Below, piece after piece: positions 27,276 to 36,084 of a stretch of DNA of 52,045 bases. Numbering within the stretch: the stretch's first letter is position 1; each line of letters begins with the position of its first letter. The stretch is taken from positions 4,703 through 56,747 of the forward strand of contig JAHEQB010000034.1 of the NCBI GenBank assembly GCA_019561555.1. Direction: 5' to 3'. A program made the position numbers and the translations under genes. Below the pieces are notes generated by a model. The model was not told where the DNA came from. It did no database searches and worked only from the letters and a program-made list of their open reading frames with translations. Source of the stretch: Methanothermococcus sp. SCGC AD-155-C09. GTDB lineage: Archaea; AGJL01; Methanococci; Methanococcales; Methanococcaceae.

Positions 27276-28310
27276 TCAACCCTCCAAAAGTTCCCTCATT
27301 TTTAAAATAATCTCTGAAGAATTTAAATTTAAATCCTGAATATCTAAAAATTTTTTATCAATTTTACCTAATTTTACTTTTTTTGTAGGATAGTATTTTC
27401 CCATCTTTAATAAATTTTCCTTCATTTTAATTCTTTCTAAATATCTATTTTTCACTATTTCTTCATGGGTTAGGTTTAAATTAGCATCCCTATAGGGAAT
27501 ACCCACTGTTGATAGGGCAATTAATCTCTCGTCAGTGAGGGATATTCTTTTTAATACTTTATCTGGGGATGGGTTTTTATATCCAATTGTTATTCCCCTT
27601 TTTCTACCTATGGATTCTCCCTCGGAAATTACAAACCTTGCACTAACCAATGCACTTCTAAATGGAATAGAGGAGGAGTAGGAAATTAAAATAGAATTAT
27701 CCTCCATTTTTTCATATAGTTTTTTTAAAAAATCCAAGGTATATAGTACAGAGTCCCTCTGTGGCGAAAATGCATCATGAAATACTACATTATATTTATT
27801 ATTTAAATTTTTAATAACTTTTCTTGCATCATTGGCATATATGTTTATTTTATCCTCTCCTCCACAGTTCCTCCTAAAAAAGTTTTTTAATTTTTCTTTT
27901 ATTAGGTCATGTTCCCTATGAGGCACATCAATACACATGGATAGAAAAAGTACCTCCTTACAACATTCCATCATATCTATACTACAATTTTTATTAAAGT
28001 GAAGGGCTGCTATGGAGTTATAGGTCATTCCACTACATAGATCCAATATTTTTGGATTCTTCATTTTTTCTAAATCTGAGGGCATAACAAACTTTTCAAC
28101 GCTCTCCCTTAATGCCCCTATCTTAGAATGCATAAGTTCTTCCCCATTTTCAGATACTAAGGTATAGGTACCATCCTCTGTTTTAACAAGGAGATTGTAA
28201 TCTAAGAGGCATTTAATAAGTTCTTCTTTAAATTTATCTAAATCCTCTCCCTTTTTAAATTTTGTTATATATTTTTTTATTATTTCAAGTGCAGTTTTAT
28301 TGGGAAGCAT
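27276..28310 (-). CDS. MnmC-like SAM-dependent methyltransferase (DUF752/COG4121)
   Basis: 344 aa from the ATG at 28310, which has GGTGG 5 nt upstream. The frame stays open another 56 codons, but those residues are hydrophobic low-complexity translation of AT-rich DNA and the internal signal is far better. Seen: KILDLCSGMTYNSIAALHF (SAM loop), YANDARKVIKNLNN, and VVFHDAFSPQRDSVLYTLDFL, the DUF752/MnmC hallmark, then GRKRGITIGYKNPSP. The bacterial counterpart methylates the mnm5 side chain of tRNA wobble uridine; archaeal members are uncharacterised. An N-terminal helical domain (1-80) precedes the methyltransferase fold. Confidence 0.82.
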   Translation of the reverse strand: MLPNKTALEIIKKYITKFKKGEDLDKFKEELIKCLLDYNLLVKTEDGTYTLVSENGEELMHSKIGALRESVEKFVMPSDLEKMKNPKILDLCSGMTYNSIAALHFNKNCSIDMMECCKEVLFLSMCIDVPHREHDLIKEKLKNFFRRNCGGEDKINIYANDARKVIKNLNNKYNVVFHDAFSPQRDSVLYTLDFLKKLYEKMEDNSILISYSSSIPFRSALVSARFVISEGESIGRKRGITIGYKNPSPDKVLKRISLTDERLIALSTVGIPYRDANLNLTHEEIVKNRYLERIKMKENLLKMGKYYPTKKVKLGKIDKKFLDIQDLNLNSSEIILKMRELLEG

Positions 28311-28439
28311 TATTCCACCATAAAATTCCATAAAAATCCAAATTATGGTAGTGGTAATATAATATGGCATATAATCTATGGGATAATAATATAATGCAAT
28401 ATCGCAATAATGATAACTATAGCAGAGGATTAATAAAAT

Positions 28440-28589
28440 AAATATTATAAATAAAAAATTAAAATAAAAAAATTCCATAAAAAAAATAAAATGATAAAAA
28501 AATAAAAAAATAATTTAAATTAATTAAAAAAATAAAAAATAAAGAATTATTAAAATAAAAATGAAAGGTTTTTAAAATACCTATAAAAA
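28440..28589 (+). repeat. Truncated type I element, left part only
   Basis: A-rich run ending AAAGGTTTTTAAAATACCTA matches the first half of type I copies (compare 17380-17410). It is cut off exactly where the type II copy at 28590 starts. Confidence 0.5.
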
Positions 28590-28880
28590 TATAGTAAAAC
28601 ATATACATGTTAAACAACTTATTATAATATAATAATCCTATACCCAAGGGTTTTTCCTTGCACTTCCAGTGCTTAGAAGTGTAGGGGGAAATAGGACAGT
28701 GGTTTGGAACTTCTACTTTTTAATTATTTACTTTTCTTTATATCTTAAGTATTTACTTTCATTTTATCTTAAAATTTAAATTATTCTTATCTTATATTTT
28801 AATTTTTAATTTTTTTTAAATTATTTTTTATTTTTTTTATATTGTGTATATGAGTTTAAGAAATTATGTTCTTGATTATA
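28590..28880 (-). mobile_element. Dispersed MITE-like element, type II copy with paired ends
   Basis: 291 bp. Left end TATAGTAAAACATATACATG; right end, on the minus strand, TATAATCAAGAACATAATTT. Core CACTTCCAGTGCTTAGAAGT (about 28659). Its first 54 bp are identical to the opposite end of the copy at 34822-35139, so these two are close relatives. It lies at a breakpoint in a type I element. Confidence 0.8.
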
Positions 28881-28904
28881 AATAATAATATTAAAATTTT
28901 TTTA

Positions 28905-29270
28905 TTATGGCCCTAAACAAAACCATTTATATTAAAAAATTAAAAAAATTATTAAAAAAATAACAAAAATAAAAAAATAAAATCATAATTAAAGAATTAT
29001 TAAAAGTATAAAAAAATAATATAAAATATTTACTCTAAGATTTAAAATACCTAAAAAAGAATAAAAAACATAAAAAAGTAAAAACCCTATCATTAACTTT
29101 AGTGCTCCTAAGAACTGGAAAACAGGGTGGAATCCTTTACAGAATATATATTATAAAACCATACTCGGCTAAGATAGGGAACTAAGGTATTTCTCCTTAT
29201 TATTTTATACTTTTTATTTTATTTATATTACAAGTTAAGATATTATCTGGCATAAATTATTTATTAAATT
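28905..29270 (+). mobile_element. Dispersed MITE-like element, type I copy
   Basis: Starts TATGGCCCTAAACAAAACCA (distal end) then TTTATATTAAAAAATT. AAGATTTAAAATACCTAAAA, core TCCTAAGAACTGGAAAACAG (about 29103), GAATCCTTTACAGAATAT and CGGCTAAGATAGGGAACT follow. It ends around AAGTTAAGATATTATCTGG (29232-29250). It lies about 80 bp before the MEMO start codon. Confidence 0.65.
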
Positions 29271-29348
29271 ATTATTGAAATAATATATTATCCATTAAAT
29301 ATTATTATATTATATTAAATCTTCCTTAAATTAGCATTGGTGGTAATT

Positions 29349-30203
29349 ATGACAGTGAGAAATCCCTCTGTTGCAGGTATGTTTTACCCTGCAGACCCCA
29401 GTGAATTAATTGAAATGATAGAATACTGCTATTTACATAAATTAGGGCCTAAGGTTCTTCCATCAAAGGGTATTTTTAAAAAGCCCATAGGATTAATATG
29501 TCCCCATGCAGGATACATTTATTCAGGGCCTATTGCAGCCCATTCCTATAGTGCCCTCTCCAATAGTATAGATGGAGATATAACATTTATAATCCTTGGT
29601 CCCAATCACACTGGCTTAGGTTCAGGGGTTTCCACTATGAAGGGAATATGGAAAACCCCCTTGGGATATGTATCAACAGATGATGAATTCGTAGAGGAAC
29701 TTTGGAGGGAATGTGATATACTTGATTTAGATGAAAGTGCCCATCTTAGGGAGCACTCTATAGAGGTCCAACTTCCATTCTTACAGCATTTAAGTATTTT
29801 AAATTCCATAAACTTTAAGATTGTACCTATTTCCATGATGATGCAGGATTATGAAACTGCCATGGATCTTGGATATATGATAGGTAGGGTATCTATGGAA
29901 CTTGGGAGAAAGGTAGTGATAATAGCCTCCACAGACTTTTCCCATTATGAACCCCAAGAAATGGCCTCAAAAAAGGATGCCTTAGCAATAAAGGCCATAC
30001 TTGATATGGATGAAAGGGAACTTTACACAACTGTAATAAATAATAACATTACCATGTGTGGCTATGGTCCCACTATTGCCATGATAAGGGCCATGAAGGA
30101 ACTTGGAGCCAAGGATTCAAGATTACTGGCCTATGCCACATCTGGGGATATTACTGGAGATTATTCCTCTGTTGTAGGATATGGTTCATTAGTAATTGAA
30201 TAA
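29349..30203 (+). CDS. MEMO1-family protein (AmmeMemoRadiSam system protein B)
   Basis: 284 aa. GGTGGTAATT directly precedes the ATG at 29349; a TTG at 29337 lies before that signal and is not used. Seen: [82 protein letters not shown] and [18 protein letters not shown]. The conserved His and Cys line the putative active site of MEMO, related to extradiol dioxygenases (compare MJ0403). Often found with a radical SAM and an AMMECR1 protein; neither is beside it here. Biochemical role unknown. Confidence 0.9.
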   Translation: MTVRNPSVAGMFYPADPSELIEMIEYCYLHKLGPKVLPSKGIFKKPIGLICPHAGYIYSGPIAAHSYSALSNSIDGDITFIILGPNHTGLGSGVSTMKGIWKTPLGYVSTDDEFVEELWRECDILDLDESAHLREHSIEVQLPFLQHLSILNSINFKIVPISMMMQDYETAMDLGYMIGRVSMELGRKVVIIASTDFSHYEPQEMASKKDALAIKAILDMDERELYTTVINNNITMCGYGPTIAMIRAMKELGAKDSRLLAYATSGDITGDYSSVVGYGSLVIE

Positions 30204-30235
30204 ATTAAATAATAATAGATAGTAAATCAATATAT

Positions 30236-30534
30236 TATATCCAAGAACATAATTTAAACTATAAGTCTAAAGTATAAAAAAATAAAAATAATAAAAAAAC
30301 AATTAAAAATAAATTAAAAATTAAAAAAAATAAAATAATAAATTAATCTAAATCCTAAGATATAGAAAAAATTAAATTTTTAAAGAAATAAAGAAAAGTA
30401 AATACCTAAAAAGCAGAAATCCCATAACTACCCTCTTCCCCCCACACCCCTAAGCACTGGAAGTGCAGGGGAAACCCTTAAAGTATGTGATCCTATATCT
30501 ACAATAAGTTTAAATTATTACGCCCTTGACTATA
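30236..30534 (+). mobile_element. Dispersed MITE-like element, type II copy with complete hairpin
   Basis: 299 bp between MEMO and hemB. Left end TATATCCAAGAACATAATTT; right end on the minus strand TATAGTCAAGGGCGTAATAA. The core at 30447-30471 forms the most complete hairpin of the family: inner stem GCACT-GGA-AGTGC and outer stem CCCCT/AGGGG with an AA bulge. AAGTAAATACCTAAAAAGCA and GAAATCCC flank it. Confidence 0.78.
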
Positions 30535-30601
30535 AATATAAATATTTAAATAAACCAATAACCAGAATAGATAGTATATAAAATTCTTATAATGGGAAAT
30601 T

Positions 30602-31579
30602 ATGATAATTAGACCAAGAAGGCTTAGAAGGAATAAAAAAATAAGGGACTTAGTAAGGGAAACCACATTAAATAAAAATGATTTTATAATGCCCCTATTT
30701 GTAGATGAAAATATGGAGGGAAAAAATAAAAGGGAAATTCCTTCAATGCCTAATCAATATAGATTTAGTGTGGAATCTGCCATTGAAGAATGCAAAGAAA
30801 TAGCAGATCTAAGCATTCCTGCTGTTATCCTCTTTGGAATACCTAAAAACAAAGATGAATATGGATCTTCGGCATACGATAAAAATGGAGTGATTCAAAG
30901 AACCATAAGGGGCATAAAAAATGAATTGGGAGATGAACTTTTGGTTATTGCAGATACCTGTCTATGTGAATATACCTCCCATGGGCACTGTGGTATTTTA
31001 AAGGACAATAAAGTCCTAAATGACGAAACCCTCAATATTCTCTTTAAGATAGCCCTGTCCTATGCTGAAAGTGGCGTGGATATTGTGGCCCCTTCTGATA
31101 TGATGGATGGAAGAGTTAGAGTTCTGAGAAATACTCTAGAGGAAAATGGTTATTATGATGTAAGTATTATGAGTTATGCTTCAAAGTATGCCTCGGCATT
31201 TTATGGACCATTTAGGGAGGCTGCAGAAAGTTCCCCTAAGTATGGTTTAAGGGATAGAAAAACCTATCAAATGGATCCTGGGAATTGGAGGGAGGCTTTA
31301 AGGGAAATTGAGTTGGATATCGAGGAGGGGGCAGATATGATACTTATAAAACCTGGATTGCCCTATTTAGATATTTTAAGATTGGCTAAGGAAAATTTTA
31401 ATGTTCCAATTGGAAGTTATTGTGTAAGTGGAGAGTATTCCATGATTGAATCTGCCTCTCAGATGGGATGGATAAATAGAGAGGATGCAATAATGGAAAC
31501 ATTATTATCCATAAAAAGAGCAGGAGCCGACTTTATAATTACCTATTGGGCAAAAGAGGTTTGCGATTGTTTATTGTAG
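30602..31579 (+). CDS. hemB: Porphobilinogen synthase (5-aminolevulinate dehydratase) HemB
   Basis: 325 aa, ATG after ATGGGAAATT. It condenses two 5-aminolevulinate to porphobilinogen, the entry to siroheme, F430 and cobamides. Seen: [26 protein letters not shown], metal site [16 protein letters not shown] (three Cys, zinc type), [11 protein letters not shown], Schiff-base lysine in [24 protein letters not shown], second lysine [13 protein letters not shown] and [11 protein letters not shown]. Length and order are typical. It is monocistronic between two type II elements. Confidence 0.95.
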   Translation: MIIRPRRLRRNKKIRDLVRETTLNKNDFIMPLFVDENMEGKNKREIPSMPNQYRFSVESAIEECKEIADLSIPAVILFGIPKNKDEYGSSAYDKNGVIQRTIRGIKNELGDELLVIADTCLCEYTSHGHCGILKDNKVLNDETLNILFKIALSYAESGVDIVAPSDMMDGRVRVLRNTLEENGYYDVSIMSYASKYASAFYGPFREAAESSPKYGLRDRKTYQMDPGNWREALREIELDIEEGADMILIKPGLPYLDILRLAKENFNVPIGSYCVSGEYSMIESASQMGWINREDAIMETLLSIKRAGADFIITYWAKEVCDCLL

Positions 31580-31580
31580 G

Positions 31581-32150
31581 TTATAGTACTAAAAACTATC
31601 TTTGTTAAATTTAAAAGAAATAAAATAATAAAAAAATATTTAAAAATTAAAATAAAAAATAAAGGATAATTAGGATAAAAATAAAAAAATAAGAGATTTT
31701 AAAATATAGTTAAGAACATAATTTCTTAAACTATAATCTAAATATAAAAATTAAAAATAGATAAAAAAATGATTAAAAAAAATCAAAAATAAATAAAATT
31801 AAAGTAATCTAAATCCTAAGATATTGGGAAAAATTAAGTATTTAAAGAAATAAAAGAAAGCAAATACTTAAAAAGTAGAAATCCCATAACTTACCTTCCT
31901 CCCCCTACACCCCTAAGCACTGGAAGTGCAGAGAAAATCCTTTAGTATGGATGCTATATCCATAATAAGTTTAAATTATTATGTCCTTGACTAAATTGAG
32001 AAAGAGTAAATACATAAAAAGTAAAAAATCCCATATTACCCTCTTAACATTCTTAAGCACTGAGAAAGTAGGCAAGGTCTTTGACAGTATAAATTATTAA
32101 TTTCTTTAAGATAAGATGGGGACTTAAGTATTTCCCTTTATAACATTTTA
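31581..32150 (+). mobile_element. Type I element interrupted by a type II element
   Basis: The left part (about 31581-31704) ends AAGAGATTTTAAAATA. The right part (from 31994) resumes TTGAGAAAGAGTAAATACAT, AAAAAGTAAAAAATCCC, core TTCTTAAGCACTGAGAAAGT (about 32052) and GTCTTTGACAGTATAAATTA. In uninterrupted copies (17395-17430) the two joins are continuous: TTTTAAAATACC TAAGAAAGGAG. The type II copy therefore inserted into a pre-existing type I copy. Confidence 0.72.
31705..31993 (+). mobile_element. Dispersed MITE-like element, type II copy nested in type I
   Basis: 289 bp. Left end TATAGTTAAGAACATAATTT; right end on the minus strand TAGTCAAGGACATAATAATT. Core CCCCTAAGCACTGGAAGTGC (31909-31928). 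Very similar to the copy at 30236 on the other side of hemB over its whole length. The precise target duplication cannot be read because the site is A/T-rich. Confidence 0.8.
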
Positions 32151-32284
32151 TCCTTTTATTACATTTTTTATTTTATAAATTATTAAATTAATACCACATA
32201 TTTATTAAATTTAAATAAATTTTATAATATCTTAATTTTTAATATATTTATAATAAATTTTATAATTTTTAATAAGGTGGAATT

Positions 32285-33223
32285 TTGAAAAGCATTGGAG
32301 TAGGTTTATTGGGCGATTTTAAAGATACTGGGAAAAACTTAGGAAAAAAGGGAACCTCATCAGATATTACATTGTATAACTATAAACAGGGGGAGGATAG
32401 TGTATTCTTTATAGAGCCCACTAAATACCCTGAAAAAATTCAATCATTGATATATACCATTAATATGATGGATTATCCCTTAGTATTTATTGAGGAGATA
32501 AAGGGGGAATTAGCAGAAACTTTGCTTCTTTTGGATATGATGGGCATAAAGGAGGGTTCATTTGTTGTAGGGGAGTATGTAGATACGGAACAATTAAAAG
32601 TAATCCTATCAAATACCTCCATGAAAAACTTTCAAATAAGGGAGAAGGATTATATTAAATTAAGGGAAGATATGCTATCATTACCTCAAGAGGTTGCTGG
32701 AAAAGTTAATAATGATTTTAAAAAGGTAATTATAGATCATTTTTTTACAGTGCGAAGTGTAGGCACTGTTATATTAGGCAGGGTAAAAAAGGGGACTTTA
32801 AGGATACATGATAATTTAAAATTATATCCCACAGAAAAGAAGGCAATGATTAGGAGCATACAAATAAATGATAAAAACTATCAGGAGGCCCCAACATTTT
32901 CAAGGGTAGGACTTGCATTAAAGGGATTGTCATCAGAGGATATAGAGAGGGGCATGATTTTATCAGATGGGGATTTAGAGGTATCTAAGGAGATTACTCT
33001 TAATATGGTATGGAATCCCTATTCCAATAGGGAAATCAAGGTTGGAGAAAATTACCAAGTAGCCATAGGATTGCAAATAGTAAGTTGCAATGTTGTGGAA
33101 AAAAATGGAGATGATATTAAATTAAAACTTATTAAACCTGTAGTATATGAAAAAGGAGAAAAGGCTATATTATTGGACGGTAGTGCTAAAATAAGGATAT
33201 TGGGAATATCAGAATTATTATAG
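32285..33223 (+). CDS. SelB-like elongation-factor homolog with degenerate GTPase domain
   Basis: 312 aa, TTG start after AAGGTGGAATT. The N-terminus GLLGDFKDTGKNLGKKGTSS aligns with the start of a SelB/EF-Tu G domain, but the P-loop (GxxxxGK[S/T]) is broken and no DxxG or NKxD is visible. Residues about 165-250 look like translation-factor domain 2 (HFFTVRSVGTVILGRVKKGTL, LKLYPTEKKAMIRSIQ, GLALKGLSSEDIERGMILSD), and the C-terminal part like domain 3. Family knowledge: a SelB-like (aSelBL) family with degenerate GTPase motifs exists in many archaea, including species without selenocysteine. Function unknown. Closely spaced and convergent with the mutase gene (17 nt). Confidence 0.78.
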   Translation: MKSIGVGLLGDFKDTGKNLGKKGTSSDITLYNYKQGEDSVFFIEPTKYPEKIQSLIYTINMMDYPLVFIEEIKGELAETLLLLDMMGIKEGSFVVGEYVDTEQLKVILSNTSMKNFQIREKDYIKLREDMLSLPQEVAGKVNNDFKKVIIDHFFTVRSVGTVILGRVKKGTLRIHDNLKLYPTEKKAMIRSIQINDKNYQEAPTFSRVGLALKGLSSEDIERGMILSDGDLEVSKEITLNMVWNPYSNREIKVGENYQVAIGLQIVSCNVVEKNGDDIKLKLIKPVVYEKGEKAILLDGSAKIRILGISELL

Positions 33224-33240
33224 GATTATATAAGGCTATT

Positions 33241-34596
33241 TTATAATCCCTCATTAGTACTACTAATGATATTTTTTATTTCCTCAATTTTCTCTCTCAT
33301 AACCTCCTCACTATCTGCCTCTAAGTTTAACCTTAGAAGGGGCTCTGTATTTGAAGGTCTTATATTAAACCACCAATTTTCACAAAATATGGATATACCA
33401 TCTATTTCCTCAATTTTACAATTTTTATAGATTTCCTTTAATTTTTCCATTATGATTTTTTGATCCTTTACCTTAAAATTTATCTCTCCACTATGGTAGT
33501 ACTTATTATATTCCTTCCATATTTCTGAAAGGGGCTCTCCCCTATTCTCCATAGCAGATAGTATATAATTTAAGGCTATTAATGGCCCTTCAAAATAACC
33601 TATCTCCTTAAAATAAAAATGGTTTGAAAGTTCCCCTGCAAAATACCCATCTACCTCATGCATAAGTTTCTTTATAAAATAATGGCCTACTCTGGTTTTT
33701 ATGGGAACTCCCCCATACTCCTCAATAACCTCAGGAACAATTTTACTGCATCTTAAGTCATACACTATCTTTAACTTCTCTTTTTCAGTGGATTTTTCCA
33801 TTTTATTCTCCTTTAATATCTCCACAGCAATTAATGCCGTTAATATATCTCCCTGTAATACATTGCCCATTTCATCAATAATTCCTATTCTATCCCCATC
33901 TCCATCAAATATTATGCCTATATCACAGTTATTTTCCTTTACAGTCCTTATTATGTCTTCAAGACAGGATTTTTTTAAGGTATCTGGTTGATGAGCAGGG
34001 AATGAGCCATCAGGATAATCATTTATAAAAACATGATTAGGGAGCAATTGACTTAATATTTCCCTTTCTACAACTGCTGTACTACCGTTGGCAAAATCAA
34101 TAGCCACCTTTATATCGTAGGACTTGCATCTATTTAAAAAGAATTTTTTATATTCTGAGACTATATCCACAGTGAATTTATTTAAATCCAATGCCTCAAT
34201 TTCCTTTTTTTTCTCAGTGTCTATTTCATATTCTTTAAAAATTTTCTTTATCTCCTCTACTGGAGAGATTGGGATGGCCATTCTATTACACATTTTAAAT
34301 CCAGTATATTCTGGAGGATTGTGGGATGCCGTTAGAATTACCCCTAAATCATAGTTATTCCTTGTACCAAAATACATTAAAGGAGTTGATATCATGCCGG
34401 AATAGGATACCTTACCCCCAGATTCCATTATCCCATATATAAAAGGCTTTAAAAGTTCCTTGGATCCCTCCCTTACATCATTGCCAACAAGTATATTCTT
34501 ATATTTTTCTCCAAGAACCCTACCAAGGGAATAGGCAAAATTTTCATCAATTTCCCTTCTAAAAACTCCCCTAATATCATAGGCTTTAAATACCAA
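33241..34596 (-). CDS. manB: Phosphomannomutase / alpha-D-phosphohexomutase
   Basis: 451 aa, TTG start after GGTGATATA. Four-domain phosphohexomutase. Seen: KAYDIRGVFRREID at the N-terminus, active-site phosphoserine loop LTASHNPPEYTGFK (about 88), metal loop DGDGDRIGI, sugar loop GELSNHFYF (GEXSGH-like with N for G) and phosphate loop RPSNTEPLLRL. The sugar-loop pattern and length fit phosphomannomutase/phosphoglucomutase more than phosphoglucosamine mutase. It supplies mannose-1-phosphate for surface glycans. Converges on the SelB-like gene. Confidence 0.88.
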   Translation of the reverse strand: MVFKAYDIRGVFRREIDENFAYSLGRVLGEKYKNILVGNDVREGSKELLKPFIYGIMESGGKVSYSGMISTPLMYFGTRNNYDLGVILTASHNPPEYTGFKMCNRMAIPISPVEEIKKIFKEYEIDTEKKKEIEALDLNKFTVDIVSEYKKFFLNRCKSYDIKVAIDFANGSTAVVEREILSQLLPNHVFINDYPDGSFPAHQPDTLKKSCLEDIIRTVKENNCDIGIIFDGDGDRIGIIDEMGNVLQGDILTALIAVEILKENKMEKSTEKEKLKIVYDLRCSKIVPEVIEEYGGVPIKTRVGHYFIKKLMHEVDGYFAGELSNHFYFKEIGYFEGPLIALNYILSAMENRGEPLSEIWKEYNKYYHSGEINFKVKDQKIIMEKLKEIYKNCKIEEIDGISIFCENWWFNIRPSNTEPLLRLNLEADSEEVMREKIEEIKNIISSTNEGL

Positions 34597-34676
34597 TATA
34601 TCACCGATTGTAATTAATGGTTTTATAGGTTATTATTTTTAATTATTTTTTATATAAACATTTTTATTATTTTAAT

Positions 34677-34821
34677 TATAGTTGAGCACATTATATTAAA
34701 CTTTGATCTACAAAAATAAATAATTATATGAAATTTTCATAATAAATTCTTAAGGGAGGATTACCTTTCTCCCAATGTTTAGGAACATAAGGAGAAATAA
34801 TAGGGTGCAATATTTATTATT
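34677..34821 (-). mobile_element. Type I element fragment cut by a type II copy
   Basis: TATAGTTGAGCACATTATAT is a family terminus, then TTCTTAAGGGAGGATTACC and core CCCAATGTTTAGGAACATAA (about 34771) with GGAGAAATAATAGGGTGCAA. It stops at 34821 where the type II copy begins, before the usual CTACTTTTT block. Confidence 0.6.
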
Positions 34822-35139
34822 TATGTCAAGAACATAATTTATTAAACTCATACCCAACATAAAAAATAAAAATAAATAAAAAAATAATTAAAAAAATTAA
34901 AAATTAAAAAAAATAACAAGAAATATAGAAAATAAAATAATCTAAATCTTATATATAATAAAAAAATTAAATACTTAAAAGATATTAAGGAAAAATAAAT
35001 ACTTAAAAAGTAGAAGTTCCATACCCTACTATCATCCTTCCTCCTACGCCCCTAAGCACTGAAAGTGCAGGGAAAAACCCCCTAAGTATAGGATTATTAT
35101 ATTATAATAAGTTGTTTAACATGTATATGTTTTACTATA
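34822..35139 (+). mobile_element. Dispersed MITE-like element, type II copy with paired ends
   Basis: 318 bp. Left end TATGTCAAGAACATAATTTA; right end, on the minus strand, TATAGTAAAACATATACATG. Core CCCCTAAGCACTGAAAGTGC (35041-35060). The terminal 54 bp on the right are identical to the left end of the copy at 28590. It ends about 100 bp before the methyltransferase start. Confidence 0.8.
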
Positions 35140-35243
35140 ATCTTTATTTTTTTATTCCTTTAATTATTTTAATAAATAATTATTTTATTTTTATTATTTA
35201 TAATTTTAATTTATTGTATTATTTCTATTAAAAGGGATATACT

Positions 35244-36062
35244 ATGAGACTTAAATTAAATGTCCCACAATGGCACTACAGTATGCTCCTTGATAGGGAG
35301 AGAGTGGCCATATTTAAAAGAGCCATAGAAAAAACAGTTAAACCAGGACATATTGTTTATGATGTGGGCACAGGTAGTGGAATATTGGCAATGATTGCTG
35401 CCAAAATAGCAAAAAAAGTTTATGCCATAGAATTGGACCCAATAACCTATCAATATGCAATGGAAAATATAAAATTCAATAAATTTAACAATATAACACT
35501 AATAGAGGGAGATGCAATAGAATATAATATCCAGGATAATGTGGATGTGATTATTGCAGAGATGCTTGACACTGCACTTATTACTGAACCCCAGATTCCA
35601 GTAATAAATACCTTACTTAAAAAGGGAATTCTTAAGGAAAAGGGAAGGATTATTCCTGAAAAAGTTTATAACACTGCCCAGGTAGTAATATCAAGAATGA
35701 ACCATATTTACTATGATGAGGGAGTAATCTCAAAGCCCCTATCCAAGGAAATACTTTATAGCACAGTGGATTTCTATAGAATAAACAGGAAAGATGTATC
35801 CTATAACTTGGAGTTCAATTTATCCAGTATAGAGAATATAATGAATAAGGTATCCAATAAATGTGAATATTACAGTAATCTATTGGGCATAAGGTTAAAT
35901 ACCTATACTGTATTAACAGAGGACTCAATTGCAGGAAGTACTCCAATGTTAAATCCTCCCCTAATTATACCTATAACTAATCCAAGGATTGAAGATGATA
36001 TTTTAAAGGTTAAGTTATCCTATAGGATGGGAGGGGACTTGGAAAGTATTATAATCAAATAA
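35244..36062 (+). CDS. SAM-dependent methyltransferase (PRMT-like fold)
   Basis: 272 aa, ATG. Seen: NVPQWHYSMLLDRERVAIFK before the fold, SAM loop VYDVGTGSGILAMIAAKI, AIELDPITYQYAMENIKFN, a Glu-containing loop DVIIAEMLDTALITEPQIPV in the place where PRMT-type enzymes keep their paired glutamates, and GRIIPEKVYNTAQVVI at the start of a beta-rich C-terminal domain. This layout (Rossmann fold plus beta barrel) is that of protein arginine methyltransferase-like proteins, but catalysis on arginine is not established in archaea. It lies 22 nt upstream of an ATP-grasp gene and then bioD, a likely three-gene operon. Confidence 0.78.
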   Translation: MRLKLNVPQWHYSMLLDRERVAIFKRAIEKTVKPGHIVYDVGTGSGILAMIAAKIAKKVYAIELDPITYQYAMENIKFNKFNNITLIEGDAIEYNIQDNVDVIIAEMLDTALITEPQIPVINTLLKKGILKEKGRIIPEKVYNTAQVVISRMNHIYYDEGVISKPLSKEILYSTVDFYRINRKDVSYNLEFNLSSIENIMNKVSNKCEYYSNLLGIRLNTYTVLTEDSIAGSTPMLNPPLIIPITNPRIEDDILKVKLSYRMGGDLESIIIK

Positions 36063-36084
36063 TAAGATTAAATAATATCTCCTG

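Noticed and set aside
28311-28478. 56-residue hydrophobic N-terminal extension of the MnmC-like protein
   Set aside because: Low-complexity Ile/Tyr/Phe translation of AT-rich DNA; the internal ATG has a clear GGTGG site and starts the conserved domain.
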